Assembly: GCA_963920525.1 (NCBI GenBank)
Contig: OY986438.1
Coordinates: forward strand, 215,994,396-216,058,395
Length of the DNA: 64,000 nt
Direction of reading: 5' to 3'
Source: Dichetophora obliterata
Lineage: Eukaryota > Arthropoda > Insecta > Diptera > Sciomyzidae
Shown: in pieces, positions 21,991-35,300 of the stretch
Numbering within the stretch: position 1 is the first letter of the stretch
Layout of the letters: each line of letters starts with the position of its first letter
Program-made: the position numbers and the translations under genes
The notes under the pieces: model-generated
The model's input: the letters and a program-made list of their open reading frames with translations, nothing else
Told to the model about the DNA's origin: nothing
Database searches by the model: none

Positions 21991-24879
21991 AATGTTGTTC
22001 GTACATAAGCTCTGTGCTCATCACAAAATTGTATCTTATCTTATCTTGGCTTATACTATTAAACGAGCAATATTTGTTTATTTGTAAATTAGTTCTCGAA
22101 AACGGCCCGAGCGATTTCGATTAAATTTTCAGTATATTGGCTTACGGGAGCAATAAATCAATCTAACTAGGTCACATTTTTGAGAAAATTCGTTTAGCAG
22201 CACTCATTGGGGTATTTGACCGATTTAGGCAACCAAAATTAAATTATTCGGTAAATAGTTTCTATTCAAGTCTGTTATTTGATTTTAACCCCGTACGATC
22301 CTTGTTACATATTAAACACTATTTAAAATTGCAAAAACATTGTGTTTAGCTGCGTACATTGAGGTATTTGACTGATTTAGGCAGTCAGAATTATTTTATT
22401 CGCCACACTATTCAAAATTTAGAAAAAAATTGTTTAGCAGAGCACATTGGGGTATTTTACCGATTTGGGTCAATTATTTTAATTGGTAAATAGGTTAGTT
22501 TTTGACGAAAAAAGTAACGTTGGAATTGACGCCAGTTAGCGAATTCTTAGCCAATTTGGATGTTCTTAAGATCAAGGGAAAAGTATAGAAAAACAATTTA
22601 TTTTAATTTAAAGAAAACAACAAGAATTTGCTTCGTTCTAACGACGCTTCATTTTGTACTTTATCGGACTTCTTTTTAAATAGCCCTATTTTATGCGAAA
22701 TTCTTCGGAAAAAAATTAATTTTATTTATCATTTCCAGTAAGGCAAAGGGCTGTAAAAATTCGAACACTTCGACTTTAAAAAAAAAATTGAAAAAAAATG
22801 TGATGAAGTTGAGAGGTCAAATCAATTGCGATGAACTGTCAACATATTCCTCTATACAAATTTCTATAAAGTTTGGCTGTGTTTTCTTTTTGGCTGATTT
22901 CGGCGCACTGTGTTATAATTCAAGAAAAATAATATTTGTTATTAAACTATTAAGTCGGCGTTTTTTACCGTGAGTGTAATTCGGCTGCAAAACCTGGTAA
23001 TTATTATGGAGCTTAAATATCACTGAACTTGTTTGGATGCAAGCGCAGTCGTTTTTTATTTTCTCTAGAAACGTTTCCGTCGATAGATTTTCAGAACCTG
23101 TAATATTGAATGGTAGGGATGCAATCCCTATTTTCCTCAATTTTGATAAAAATTCAATAATTCTATGGCGTTTTGTAATCTTAAGTCGACTTAAAGTAAA
23201 TCCGAGTTATTAATGTAGCTGTGTTCAACGCATTTATAAGTACACAAAATCTAGAGTTTCTAGCATGACCGTAGCCGAAGTTATGACAAAAAAACAAAAC
23301 ACGCTTTCATATAACTTGTATGGGGATTGAAAACTTTGAAGCAAGATTTCTCGAAACATGATTTTTACTCTTAAGATGTTGTTATAAAACGCCACAGATA
23401 TAATTTTCTATATTAGGACTCGTAGCACAAAGTATTTTACTATTTAAAAAAAAAACTCGGGATTTTTGTGCTTTAAGGCTGTAAAAACAGTATTTTTTAT
23501 TTTAACTAAAATCAGTTGATATACTTTAAGGTTTGCATTTAGACTACTTATTTGTTCTTTATACATATTAAGTAAAGCCAACTTAAGTGTTTAAAAATTT
23601 CAATATAAATTTTAATTTCATAACAAGAAGTCTTGTCTTATGGTTATCTGATCAGGGTTTATACATAGGTATTATTGTACATGCCATCAAAATTCAAAAG
23701 ATTGCTTTTCCAATATTATTTTATATATGATTCGAGTTAATTGAAAAACTTTCCTTAGCTCAACCGATTTTCTTTTTAATGTTATATTGAAAATGGTGAA
23801 CTTTTAAAGCGAAGCTTCTAACAGCTCAGTTTGTTGATGGTTTTAACCCCAAACTCACTTTCCTCTTAGCTAAGGAGGCTATGGGCGGCAACTTTTTAAA
23901 ACACAGTTGCCAGATTATCGAGGCTGTACTGTATTTATATTCGTTGAACTAACTGCAAAACGATTCCTTTATAAATATAAAAACATGCATTAATTTTCTG
24001 TCTGTCAGTCAAGTTGTTTGTGCACGTGTTGTTTTGTCACGCTTCCATTGCATTTGGCCGGCTTAAGGAATTCGAAAAATGTTTTATATAAAAATGTGTA
24101 TTCACCATTCTTTCGCACCAACATATTCGAATATCCTTAATTATGAGTCACATTTAAGAAACATTTCCTTTAGCCGTATTGAAGTGCTATCAATTTATGA
24201 AATTTCATATGCAAACTAATTTTGCTAGTGGCTTTATTAATGCAAATAACTGTATTTATTTAATGTTTCTGTCTTGGTTTTGTTTTTTTTACATGTATTT
24301 TTGCTTAAATTTATTCCTCTGGTCGATTGCGTAGATTTTTCTGTGGATTTTTCAGCCATTTAAGTGAATTACTTGCTGCGTGTCTACGAACTAATTTTTA
24401 GGATTTGGAACACTGCGCGCAGTTCACTCACATAAAAACACATGCACACACACACATTAAAAGCTGGAAGCATTCACATATAAAATGATTTGCATCCATC
24501 ACAAAGCGACGCTGAAGTCCTTTTTTATTTAGACATGGCAGCACTTTACTTATTTTGTCAGAATCGGGGAGAAAAGAGAGCACATTTAAGCGCTTTAATA
24601 GGATATATAACATAAAAACATAAATACATATTTATATTGCTGTAATTTGTAACATTCATAGTACATTCATGGTGCATAACGTTAAAAAATATTTAATTAC
24701 CTTAAGACCAAATATATAAAAATATGTCAAAAAACGGCAAGGGTGATTTTTTTAAGAGTTTGGTTTTTGAAAATTAAAAAAAAAACAGAAAATTTGCAAT
24801 AGTAAATGAAATATATACTTGGAGCAATACATCAATGCCTGCCATTTAATTTTTAAGGATTATTTCATATAAATGCTGC
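21991..24879. other. Unannotated AT-rich sequence with one degenerate tandem repeat
   Basis: Apart from the repeat at 22185-22500, no gene or bounded element is supported. The open frames at 22788-22973 (plus) and 22913-23140 (minus) overlap and have no recognisable domain. TTTTTTACCGTGAGTG near 22964 resembles a loose copy of the 4061-4423 MITE end. A CA-rich run lies near 24429-24456. Confidence 0.5.
22185..22500. repeat. Degenerate tandem repeat, three units
   Basis: Three diverged units share TTTAGCaGnnnnCATTGGGGTATTT followed by gACcGATTTaGGcaa. They start near 22193, 22346 and 22432. AAAATT and TATTCGGTAAATAG-like words also recur between units. No function is apparent. Confidence 0.6.
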
Positions 24880-25703
24880 CCGCGGCTACGCCTGAGGTGG
24901 TCCATCCGTAAGCTTCAATTTTGGCATACTTTTTTCAGCATTTCGACAGGTATATCACCAAAAGCAGCTGTGATGTTTTTTCCCAGGGATGTAATTGTGG
25001 CTGGCTAGTCCCTTTACACGAGAGACTTCACGTAGCCTACAAAAAGTAGTCTAGTGGGGACAAATCGCATAATCTTGGCGGCCAATGGACTACTCCAAAA
25101 AGTGAGATTAATTGCTCAACAAACTCGCCTCTCAATAAGTCCATGGTATCATGGTGTACCATGGTGGCACGTGGCATCGTCTTGTTGAAACCACATATCA
25201 ACCAAGACAAATTATTTAATTTTGGTTAAAAAAGTTGGTAATCATCGCACGGTACCTTGCTCCATAGACTGTAACGTTGCAATTTTCATATGCGAAAAAC
25301 CTTACCAAACAGTCCATTTTTCAGGGTGTATTGGCAGCTTTTCAAAAGCCTCTGGCTAGGCCTTCAGACCAAATTCGGCAATTCTGTTTGTTGACGTACC
25401 CATTGCGCCAAAAATAAGCTTCGTCGCTGAAAACAATTTTTCAATAAAAAATGGATCTTCATCCAACTTTTCTAAAGACCATTCACCAAACAAACGACGT
25501 TGTCGTAGGTCACCCGGCTTCAGTTCTTGCACCAGCTCTATTTCGTATGGTTTCATACCAAGGTCCTTACGTAAAATCTTCCAGATGATGGAATAACACA
25601 AGCCCAATTGTTGACAACAGCGACGAAATGACATATCGCTATCTTCAGTGACACTGGCCGATACAGCAGCAATATTCTCCTCTGTACCCACTCTCCGCAT
25701 ATG
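24880..25703 (-). pseudogene. Mariner-like transposase pseudogene, truncated
   Basis: Read on the minus strand, the relic starts with RRVGTEENIAAVSASVTED, then GLCYSIIWKILRKDLGMKPY, LVQELKPGDLRQRRLFGEWS and EDPFFIEKLF. These are the linker and pre-catalytic parts of mariner-like transposases. After a frameshift it continues with FSDEAYFW-NGYVNKQNCRIW (first catalytic aspartate). The C-terminal half is badly decayed, but late words near 24900-24960 match the family's end (IPVEMLKK..., LRMDHLRR-like). The first 60 or so residues are missing, and the Helitron begins only about 30 bp beyond. No terminal repeats were found. Confidence 0.8.
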
Positions 25704-25733
25704 GGTTGGTGGATAAATCTATCAATATCTATA

Positions 25734-27821
25734 TCTGTACTACTATATAAAAGGAGCCTCACGAAATTTGATCCAGAATAAGCTAGGTAACCGCTGAACC
25801 AATTTTGATAATTCTTTTTTATTCAATTTCTATGATAATTCTGATAGTCATAGTTTACCACGGTTTTCGAAAAATCTATTCTTTAATTATTACAGAATCA
25901 CGCATTTTATTTGATGCTTACATTCAAGAAGCAGCACAATACAACAGCACACAAAGCTTTCCTCTCTTTGTCGCGAGAGCTTCTCTCAATACAACACGGC
26001 AGCCATGTTGTGAAGTTGCTTTCAATTTTATTTTGCCCATATCACACGATGTTTATTTGAACGACAATCAAAATATCTTGTCTTTGCTTTTGCCCATATT
26101 ACTCGATTTTTGTTTTTACGACGAATGGTATAATTTGGTACGTATAATTGAAAGCAAAAACAATATACTTTTTTCGTCGTACACACAAACATGGTGTAAT
26201 ATAGGCATTTGCAAATGTTTTGAGGGGTGTTGCTAGAATTGTGTTGAAAGTATAAATTATGTTTTGCATCCTTGCCAACCAACTTTTCCCCACTTGATAT
26301 TGTGTTAGTCTATCTATTCGAATATAAAAAAGCGTTGTGACAATGCACGGATGTTTGACAACCACGCGAGAGCCACTGAATCCATTATGACGATATAGGT
26401 ACCAAACCATTTGTACCAAACCATACTTTTCACGCCCACTATTTGTAAAAAATGCTATATTTCAAACGATTTTGGTCGTATAAGACTACAATTTGGTAAT
26501 TTACTATGTATTATTACTTTCGCTAACTTAACTAAAAATGGGTATGACCCACTTTAGTTACGTCCACTTTTCAGGGGTTAATCGTGGAGTGAAGCAAAGC
26601 GCACTAGGTTTAAGCTTAATTGGGCTAAAATTCTGGCTGAAAAATGTTGTCACACAAATAAACAAAAAATGGTGCATTTCTAACGGTTATGGTCGTATTC
26701 GACTAAAAATTGGTAGTTTAGTCTAATTACTAAAAACTGTACTAAAAATTTATATATGACAGTGTGACGGTCTGTGGCAGGAAAACGTCTGACGGGAAAT
26801 TCTATAAATAAATTAAAATCAGATGGTTCTGATCGTCATGTTTGTGATGTTTCACTTTCACAAATTCACAAAAGGATCACAAACAAATTCATTGAATTGG
26901 GTCAGCACAACGTCTGTTGTGTCCACCATAAATATATAGATAATAAAAAAGATTAAAACATAGATTTATGTATATAACTTTGGAATGGTTTGAAATATTT
27001 GAAAACTTTTTTCACAGAAACTACATTTTAAGCAAATTAATTTTCATCAAAACAATAATAGGGGATAGGTGGCCCATGATTTTGAATGACAGAAACTATT
27101 TATGAGCCATAATGAAGCAATTTTTGCAGATAAATGATATGTCATATGAAAGAGTTTTGGCCTATTTTTGAGCACAAGTTGGATATTCAAGAGATTTTTG
27201 AAAAAAATATAAAACATTACATTGGTGAGGTAAACTGTAAATCTTTTCTCATTTTCCCAATTTACTTACTTAATTGAACTTTCAGACAAAGAAAATTTGA
27301 TAAAAATCGATTTTAAATTGGCGGATATTTTTGCTTGCTAAGTTAAAACTTGAAATTTCAATCGTTTTTTCTCATTTTTAGGCTTTAGAAAATACGTTAT
27401 GCTGAGAAAATCTATAGTTTTTGAGATATCGCAATAATTTTGATGTCATAATAACAGAGGTTTTTAACATACCTACTATCCGTACAAAATATTAATCAAT
27501 AAAATTACATTTTTTAATTATAAATTTCACAAATTTTTTATCCAAATTTTCTTATACCCTGTTTTGCAGAACTATTTTAAAAGTCAAAATACAAAAAAAC
27601 CCAAGCAAATTTATGTCATCATAACAATTTCCGTTTAAAAAAGGTATTTAAATTAAATTAAACTATTTTTTAATATTTATACCATTTTTTCATACTTAAA
27701 CAAAAAAAAAAACAATAATTTTTATATATATTATTTAAGATTTAATTTCAATTTTAAGATTTAAAATTTTTTCATGGTATTTAATATTTTTATCGCATGC
27801 AAAGCAGCGGGTATTTGCTAG
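25734..27821 (+). mobile_element. Helitron, non-autonomous, 2088 bp
   Basis: The 5' end is TCTGTACTACTATATAAAAG preceded by A. The 3' end is CTAG followed by T, so both ends fit insertion between A and T without a target duplication. Just inside the 3' end, GCAAA (27799-27803) and TTTGC (27814-27818) form the short terminal hairpin in the context GCAAAGCAGCGGGTATTTGC, typical of insect Helitrons. No Rep/helicase open frame is present; the longest frame (25805-26236) has no recognised domain. A repeat A copy lies inside at 26430-26735. A related 5' end is found at 52517. Confidence 0.8.
26430..26735. repeat. Dispersed repeat A, copy 2, inside the Helitron
   Basis: It shares AACGATTTTGGTCGTATAAG, ACTaCAATTTGGTAATTTA, ACTAAAAATGGGTATGaCC, CGTCCACTTTTCAggGgT and GTGAAGCAAAGCGCactAGG with 12835-13200 and 54490-54900. 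A second partial unit follows (GGTTATGGTCGTATTCGACT near 26687). The arrangement suggests a roughly 200-300 bp minisatellite unit. Confidence 0.8.
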
Positions 27822-28480
27822 TGTCCAATTAAGTAAAACTGGTGCGAAATTAGGTCATAATAGCCTAAATAGCCTGTTCGGTTGGTCGATTATGATAACC
27901 ATAAAATGGGCGTAGTTTGCGAAACACATTTCTTATAGAGCAAGAATTTTGATAATAAAAGTCAATGATTTGCAAGCGCTGTTCGTTTGTTAGTTTATTT
28001 TGGTGAAATGGCAAACTTTACTGAGCATTTTTGGTCTTGCCACATGTTACGAATCACGCGTGAGGTGTCAAAAAATTTACACTGAAAAACAAATAGCAAA
28101 AAAATCACCCTTTACATACATTCACAAATATATTAGACACATTATATGTTCAATGCTTACTTTAAAACTGTTTGAAAACATAGTGACTTAATTTTGGAAG
28201 GATTGGGATTGGTAAATTTGGTAAATTTTTATAAAAAATTTTTAAGGCTATGGCAACTCTGGTTCTAATGCTAATAAAACAAGAGAGAAAGAGAAGCAAT
28301 ATAATAAATTCCAGCTTTCTATGTTTTTGAATAGTACATTTTGAAAACTATAATTACATAACAAGCGACAAGATATTTTTTACAAAACATTTACAAAGCA
28401 TAATAAAAGTTCCTAAAAATATAAAAACTAATTTTTCGAACTTACAAATATAGCAAAATTTGTACTCTGATTATGTTTAA
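27822..28480. other. Unannotated sequence
   Basis: A short stretch between the Helitron and the next inverted-repeat element. The 63-codon frame at 28000-28191 has no recognisable domain. Confidence 0.5.
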
Positions 28481-29315
28481 AGCCTGGTTTTCACTAAGTC
28501 AATTTCAATGACAACAATCACTGATGTCAGTAGGCATCTTGACCATATGACGTCAAATGCGTTTTCATTGAAACCCAAAAACTACATAAAATCGAATGTC
28601 AAAGACTGACGTCGAATTTATAAGTCAATTGATTGCCATACTGTGTTCACTTTCGATGTTATTTGTGAAATGGCGTCGGTTTGTTCAGTTATGCTTTTTT
28701 CATCAACAACAGCTGATGTTTTATATTTGAGATTGTTAGAAAATGTTTATTTTTGGTGAAATTTATAAAATAATGTTAATTTTATTAGATTAATAGCAAA
28801 AGTGCACTTAAACAAAGATTATCACAGTGGCCGGTGTTGGCTCAAAAGGCACCATCGCCACGTTCTATCGCAAGATACGTCTTCAAGATTCGCGCAAATG
28901 ACAAATTCCTGGCAAAGCGTCCACAACAACGTGAATCCCGAAAATGCGTCCTGCAACAAATCCCTTGGAAGCAACACCGGCCACTGCGATAATCCCTGTT
29001 TAAGTGCACTTTTCCTTTTAAACCAATTAAAATAACAATATTTAAAAAACTTTGCCAGCAGTGAAACAAAAAAAAAAAAAAAACAAAATTTTTTTGTAGG
29101 CAACAATTGACATAAAATGCCAACATGTTGGCATTTCGATTTTTCTTGTCATACAACAATATTTTGATTGACAAGCAAAATTCTATCTGTTCTCACTTGC
29201 TTGTGATTTGATATGACAATCAGTGGTCATATATGACAACAAATGTAAATGACAATACCTTTCCATTAGATTGACAACATTTGTGATTAAAAACTGACCT
29301 AGTGAAAACCAGGCT
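28481..29315. mobile_element. 835-bp inverted-repeat element
   Basis: The left end AGCCTGGTTTTCACTAAGTC pairs with AGCCTGGTTTTCACTAGGTC on the right, with TGTTGTCA-type words scattered just inside both ends. The flanks are TAA on the left and TAG on the right, possibly a decayed TAA/TTA duplication, so the superfamily is uncertain. It contains a nested inverted repeat (28801-29010), a run of about 17 A near 29068 and a palindrome ATGCCAACATGTTGGCAT at about 29117-29134. Non-coding. Confidence 0.8.
28801..29010. repeat. Nested inverted repeat within the 28481 element
   Basis: The left arm AGTGCACTTAAACAAAGATT, continuing ATCACAGTGGCCGGTGTTG, pairs with the right arm reading AGTGCACTTAAACAGGGATT and ATCGCAGTGGCCGGTGTTG in reverse complement. 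Arms are about 40 bp with three mismatches, and the spacer is about 120 bp. The first 8 bp, AGTGCACT, are themselves palindromic, so they could be either part of the repeat or a target duplication. Probably a second small element, inserted into the outer one. Confidence 0.8.
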
Positions 29316-32300
29316 TAGCAAAGTTTTTTAAAATTGAGAACTTCAAGTTTTAAAAGATATAGCAAAAGTGTGTGTCGTTGTTAAAAGTATGTGTATGTCT
29401 GTTTGCTTCGAACAGAATGATAGCTTTGGAGACGGAAATGTATAGGAATGTAATTTACAATGTCTCAGCTGCTTATTTCGCCATATTCAAAAGGTTCTCA
29501 TCTGTTTTAATTCTGAAAAATTTTATTAAAAAAACAAAGAAGAAGTGCAATTAAAACAAATAATACTTTTTTGCTTACAATTACAATATATATGATCTTA
29601 AAAACTTATCTCTTGTTAAATTTATCACATGAACCATCAAAACTATAAAAAGTTACCGAATACTCGCTAATGTTATTTGATTGTTTTCGGGATCAGAAAT
29701 AATATGAAACCAAAACTTTTGAAGTTGTTTACATTAGTTTCGCTCTACGGCTTCTATGCTTTCAAGTGGTTTCGGGAGACAATTGCTATAAAAACTGCAA
29801 TAACTTGGATTATTTAGCAATAAAACTCAGACCGAAACTCACAAGTTTTAACAGTTCTATCTTAAATTTAACGGTCCAATTTTTTAAGACAAGATATACA
29901 AAATTATTAGTTATAGCTGCCACAATGGTGTTGTCTAAGTCAGAGATTTTTTTATTATTTTCCTAATTTAACTGACTGCAATGAGGAGAAAATCATTACA
30001 TATTTTTAACATTTTACATATTTGAATTGGTTTTGCATTTATTTGTCATCTGAAAATCCAACCTAGGAAAACTTAGCAAAATTTATTTAATATCAAAATT
30101 TAATATTCAATGCAGATATACATTACTTTTCTTCAAATGATCTGTTGATCTGTTTTCCAAAGTCTTTAAAGGATGAGCTAAAAAGACACCCAATTTGTTG
30201 CGAGACACTTGAGATGTCAGTTTTATCATAAAAACTATATAATTTTTATGAACATTTAATTAATTTTATATGCTACATACTTCTGAAAAGTAACTTCTTC
30301 AAATAACGTGTCGCATAAAAACTGTAATCTTAGATAAATTTACGATTTCTCGTCGTGCTCTTGTTGAGCTCATAAACGTAAGTTTAAACATATTTTGGCT
30401 TAAATACGATGAGCGTTTGTGTCTTTAGCTCATTGTTATAAAATTGTATAATATCATGTTTTTAATAAAAGCAGTTGCCATAAAAATATGTTTTTACAAT
30501 ACAAAATTCTTTAAATATATAAACAAACTTACACATCCTGGCATCTAGAATAAATGTATTCATTTGCATGTATATATGTGGTTTTTATATTCATCTGTTC
30601 ATAAATTTACCCACCCTCCATTTTTTTTTTTTTGGATTCACGGTAGCGTCCAGTCTTTTTTCCCGGTTTTTTTTTTCTCTTTTAAAATGTCTTTTCCCTG
30701 GCTAATATTTTTCTATAAATTATAAAAGTTTTTATTAAGATTCTATGGAGCGCATATATTAAATATTTCTGGAATTTAGACAGAGTTCTTGTTCAAGAAT
30801 TTGCATCAACCAAGTGTTGACTTGCGGATATTAAAATCCTTTTAAATTTATAATGACCTAAAGTAAAAGTGCTTATAAGGTCTTTACAAATCTTCACAGA
30901 AGCTGAAACAAAAACATGTTGTTACCTTTAGAGTGTTTGCTTACATCATGTAGTAGTAGTAATAGTAGTAGTAGTAGTAGAAGTATTTATAGAAAGCAAT
31001 CTTTTATAGAGTGCAGTGCCCATGTTTCTTGTTATTATAATGTTTTCATACCGAATTACTTCATATACACAAAGAATAAAAATATATATATATATACATG
31101 TATCAAATTGAAATTGCATCAATTCTTCATAATAATACATATTTTTCAGACTTATCTACTTTGTGCAGAATCTTTCTTCAATTCAGCAAACTTACAAGTT
31201 AGCCATAACATCTATTATGTCAAACCACTTAAGTGACACAGCTATTAACCAAATACAAACAAAGTGCCTATCAGGAAGGTAAGTCCTAAGCTCACTTAAC
31301 TATGATACAAGATAACTAAGCTGGTCTTATCGGATCGAACTACTAAGATAATAAAACATTTAGAGGCAAAGAAAAATAAAATCAAACCAAATAAACATCC
31401 GTCCTTATTTGACTTAGTTATCAGCAAAATAGTGGGTACACAAAAGTGACGATTTGGCAATTCATAAGAGTGTCACAATTCGATACTGATTAAATAAAAA
31501 GAAAAAGTCAAATAAAAGAAAACGCATGTTCTGAGCATTGGTTGATTTTTGGGGACATAACCTTGTTTATCGATGGCACCCTCTCGAACATACTTAGGCG
31601 GCTTTTTTCGCACCCTGTTAAACAACTTCAACATTATTTTCTTAGCACTTCCTTTGTTGCTTCTTAGCACCACCCCTCCGTTATTTTTCGTCCAATTCTG
31701 TCAGCAGTGTCCTTTTCCGCTCTGCAACAACATGTCCTTTGGGTGGACATTAGATGCTTATACGAGTATGTTGTTGCAAATAAAGATTTCTTCAAGTCGA
31801 TATTGAAGCGCTGTGAAAATAGAAAAAAAAATCGAAAGATCAGGGGTCAGCTTAAATGGTAAATTGATTGAGGGGGGGGGGAAGGTTTCTTTTGTTACTA
31901 AGTTGATGATTGGAAGCTGTTAACTATCTGGTATGTTGTTTTTTTGGACCCTTAACAACAATATCAACAGTTACAGCAACTTGTTAGAGCCGAAAAGAAT
32001 ACAATTTTATAGCAGCGTAAATTCGAGGTGGAGGTGACAACTATAGGCATATGTTTGCTGATGACATCGTTAGATTAAAGATATTGCAAACATGCTGTAC
32101 AAATGATTAGAAAGAAATTAGAAGAAGTTTATTCCCTTGGGAAGCCACGACGTGTAAGAAGTTCAAGCTGGAAGGCATCTTAAGAGTGTAACTGCATATC
32201 TTGAGCTGCATGCAAACAATTTCTGGTGAACAATGGCTTTGCCCACCCATCTCGCTGCAGCATTTGTTTAACCTTTAGATGGTGTTTTTAAAAATTTTTG

Positions 32301-35300
32301 TTGACTCAATAACTTGAGTTCGAGTCATTTTGTCTTAGTCATCGTTTTCATTCCATCGTTATTGTGGATCTAAATATTTGTTTGTGTTTTTTTTATCTCG
32401 TCCTACTTGTTCTTGTTGTCCCCATTCAGTGTGTGCATGCTACTCAAATTGAATCAATTGAAACGAGCACAGCTTGAGTTGCTTAAGGTGGTTGCACCGA
32501 TGCAACCAACAGGCAGCAACCAGCAGTTCAATTCTTCAACATCAACTTACATCAAGCATTTTGATAAGAATTCTATTATCTTCCTAGCCTTCAAACCCTC
32601 ATACCTTACGTGTTCAAGTTATTCCTTCGTCTGCTCCACCTATCAATTTATCGATTTCCTTTTACCGCTTCTGTAGGTGAATCAATGTTTGTTGTTGCAC
32701 TACAACAAGTGCTTTTTTAGTGACTAACGCGTTTTTATGCAAGTCGATGCGATTCTGACGCCCAACCCATGCAACAGCTAAATATGGAAGGACAAACACC
32801 CGTAATGATGAAGGCACTTTCAACAGCTCATGTTTACCCTCTTGTATTTTGTTTTATACTTAGTGGCGCTGTTAATGGTGCTGCTGCTGTTAAGGTAAAA
32901 TGCTGATGTGTTATTTTTTACGGGGCATTTCATGTTGTTTTTACTTAATAAGTGGTCAAAAAAGAATATAGTAAAAAAAAATTGATTCACTTCAAAACTT
33001 CAAGTGCTTTGATGACCAAGTTAATTTTGGAGATTCTTAGAGCGCACTGGAACCCAGCAGTGGTCAGAAGAATACATTTATGTACCGTATGATGCAATAA
33101 AAGGGTAATTAATAATTGACTTAGTCTTTAGAATAAGAACAAATGCAGATCTGATGTCTTTATTGTAATTCATTGCAATTATAGGATAAACCTTTAACTG
33201 AGAATTACTGCAGTCCACACACCGGATACGCATGCAAGTGTCTGTCTTCGACTGACAAGATGTCTATCGCCTTCAATGGCCTGAGCTCCGCAACTGCCAC
33301 AATTCTGCTCCAAAGTCAATCGATGTTTTCAATGTCGCCAGCCCGTACGTGGCTATTTGTAGTATTCCTTTAAAAATAATTAATGAATGTCACAGCAAAT
33401 TTCTTAGGTTATTTAATGGAACGCGGGTTACACGCGCAGCAATCGCTTTCGCATGCGTACATGGCGCATTTCTGGATACAGTGACAACTCAGCAGTCAAG
33501 AACGAAATAATTTGGTAAAGTATAACAATATGTACCAACATAACAGCACGCACAGACGGGCAGACAGGCAAACACTAGGCCGAATGGACCTGCTCTTATA
33601 AAGGTTATTCTTCATCATCAGTTCGCGAAAGTAAAACTGTTTCAATGCATCAGCTAAGACTAAGCATGCTATTTTGTCAAACTATTCAACTGCAGCGACG
33701 TGGAAAGGAACGATGATGTCTGTGCCAATGTTGGCTGTCAACATTTTTGGCATACTTGGCATCTATATTAAGTGCCAGTGACAATAACAGTGCCAGGCGA
33801 ATGGGCTCAGAGCATTGAAACTTGGAATGCATCATATGAGAAAAGATGAAGTCGTGAAATTATTTGCGTTTCCTTTCGATAATAGCTTAGGTTAAATATA
33901 CAGCCATACAAATGGTTTTGGTATTGACTTTGAAAAGCAGAAAAGAGCAAACAAGGATGCTGTCAGTTTCTTTTTGATGACAAACTTTAGAAAAACAACA
34001 GTTAATCTATAAGTATAATATCATATCTGACATATCGTTAGAATATGATCTCAACTCTCATTTTTTGTATGACTTTCAAAACATTTAATAATACTTACAG
34101 ATATATATATAAGAAATGTTTTATTCAATGTCAGCAGATTTCAGATATATTCTAAGATAGTGAAACATTTGATTGGCTCTTGTAATACACATTTCTAAAA
34201 AAGGACCAGAACATGCGAGCCATCGTAATTATCGCCTAAATAACTCATTCAGCCAAACCCTGCCCTCATTGCCTAACTAGCTGGCTCCCAGAAACTCAGA
34301 GACATAGAACCACTTTAGCTGCAACAACAAAAACGACAACGAACTCCTGCCGAAATTAAATGATGGTTGACAGATACTCAACATTCAGTTTATGCTATAC
34401 GTTGTCAAGTGCGGAGCGTGGAAGTATTATACGCCAATCAGGAAATATCTCAAACATACTGCGAATACAATTTGCTGAATTGTATCTAGTTTTTTGTTGA
34501 TGATCACTACAAAATTTTGTTGCTACTCAAGTGTTGAGTGCTTGTTTCTTGTTTTGCTAGCAGGCTATTCTTGCTGTAGGGATACCAAAAGCACTCTCCG
34601 TATCATCGCAAGCCACCAAGAATTTGTTAGTTGTTACAAATATGATATTATTGCAAGGATATTTCTTTCTTGTTGTTGTTCTTGTGATGCCAAACTTTGT
34701 GTTGATAGTAATAGAACCTTGCCTTACAGAGCCAATGAAGGCAGGACTTGACTGACTGCACATAGAATCGACAGGGCTGTTATACGAAGAGCGTCCAACG
34801 TTTGTGATTATGTGCCTCGAAGGTACAAAGTGTAACTAATTTGTATGATGTCATAATTCCCGTTGGTGGAGGTAATGCTGAAGTATTCGGTCTGTGAAAA
34901 TACTTGGTAACTGGCCTAGGTTTACCTTGATTTGGCTTGGAGGCGAAAACAAATATGGCGGCAACAATGTTCACTCAATACTGCAGCAACAACATAAAAT
35001 TTGATATTTGCCAATGGCTTGAATGAGTCTATCTTTGCTTATTATGTGGAAATTGGTACGTGTGTGAGTGTGTGTTGGTATGTGGGTGTTTATGTGTCAG
35101 TTCTTGTATGTAAAGTGGAAACATGTCGTTGTTAGTTGGGATATCACATGACGCCGAGCTTAACGGTATTTCGCAACATGTCACAAAACATTTCTTTGCT
35201 CGCAACGGTAATTGGATTGACACTTTTGGGATGATGCTGGCTAAAATATTAAAATGCAAAAGGTGTGGTACGGAGTTGTTTTTGTTGTAAAAGGATGCTG

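Noticed and set aside
25805..26236. 143-codon frame inside the Helitron as a captured gene
   Set aside because: No recognised domain and no Rep/helicase motif; treated as chance within non-coding Helitron DNA.
28822..29174. Mirrored minus-strand frames at the nested palindrome
   Set aside because: They arise from the inverted repeat itself and include a poly-F run from the A tract.
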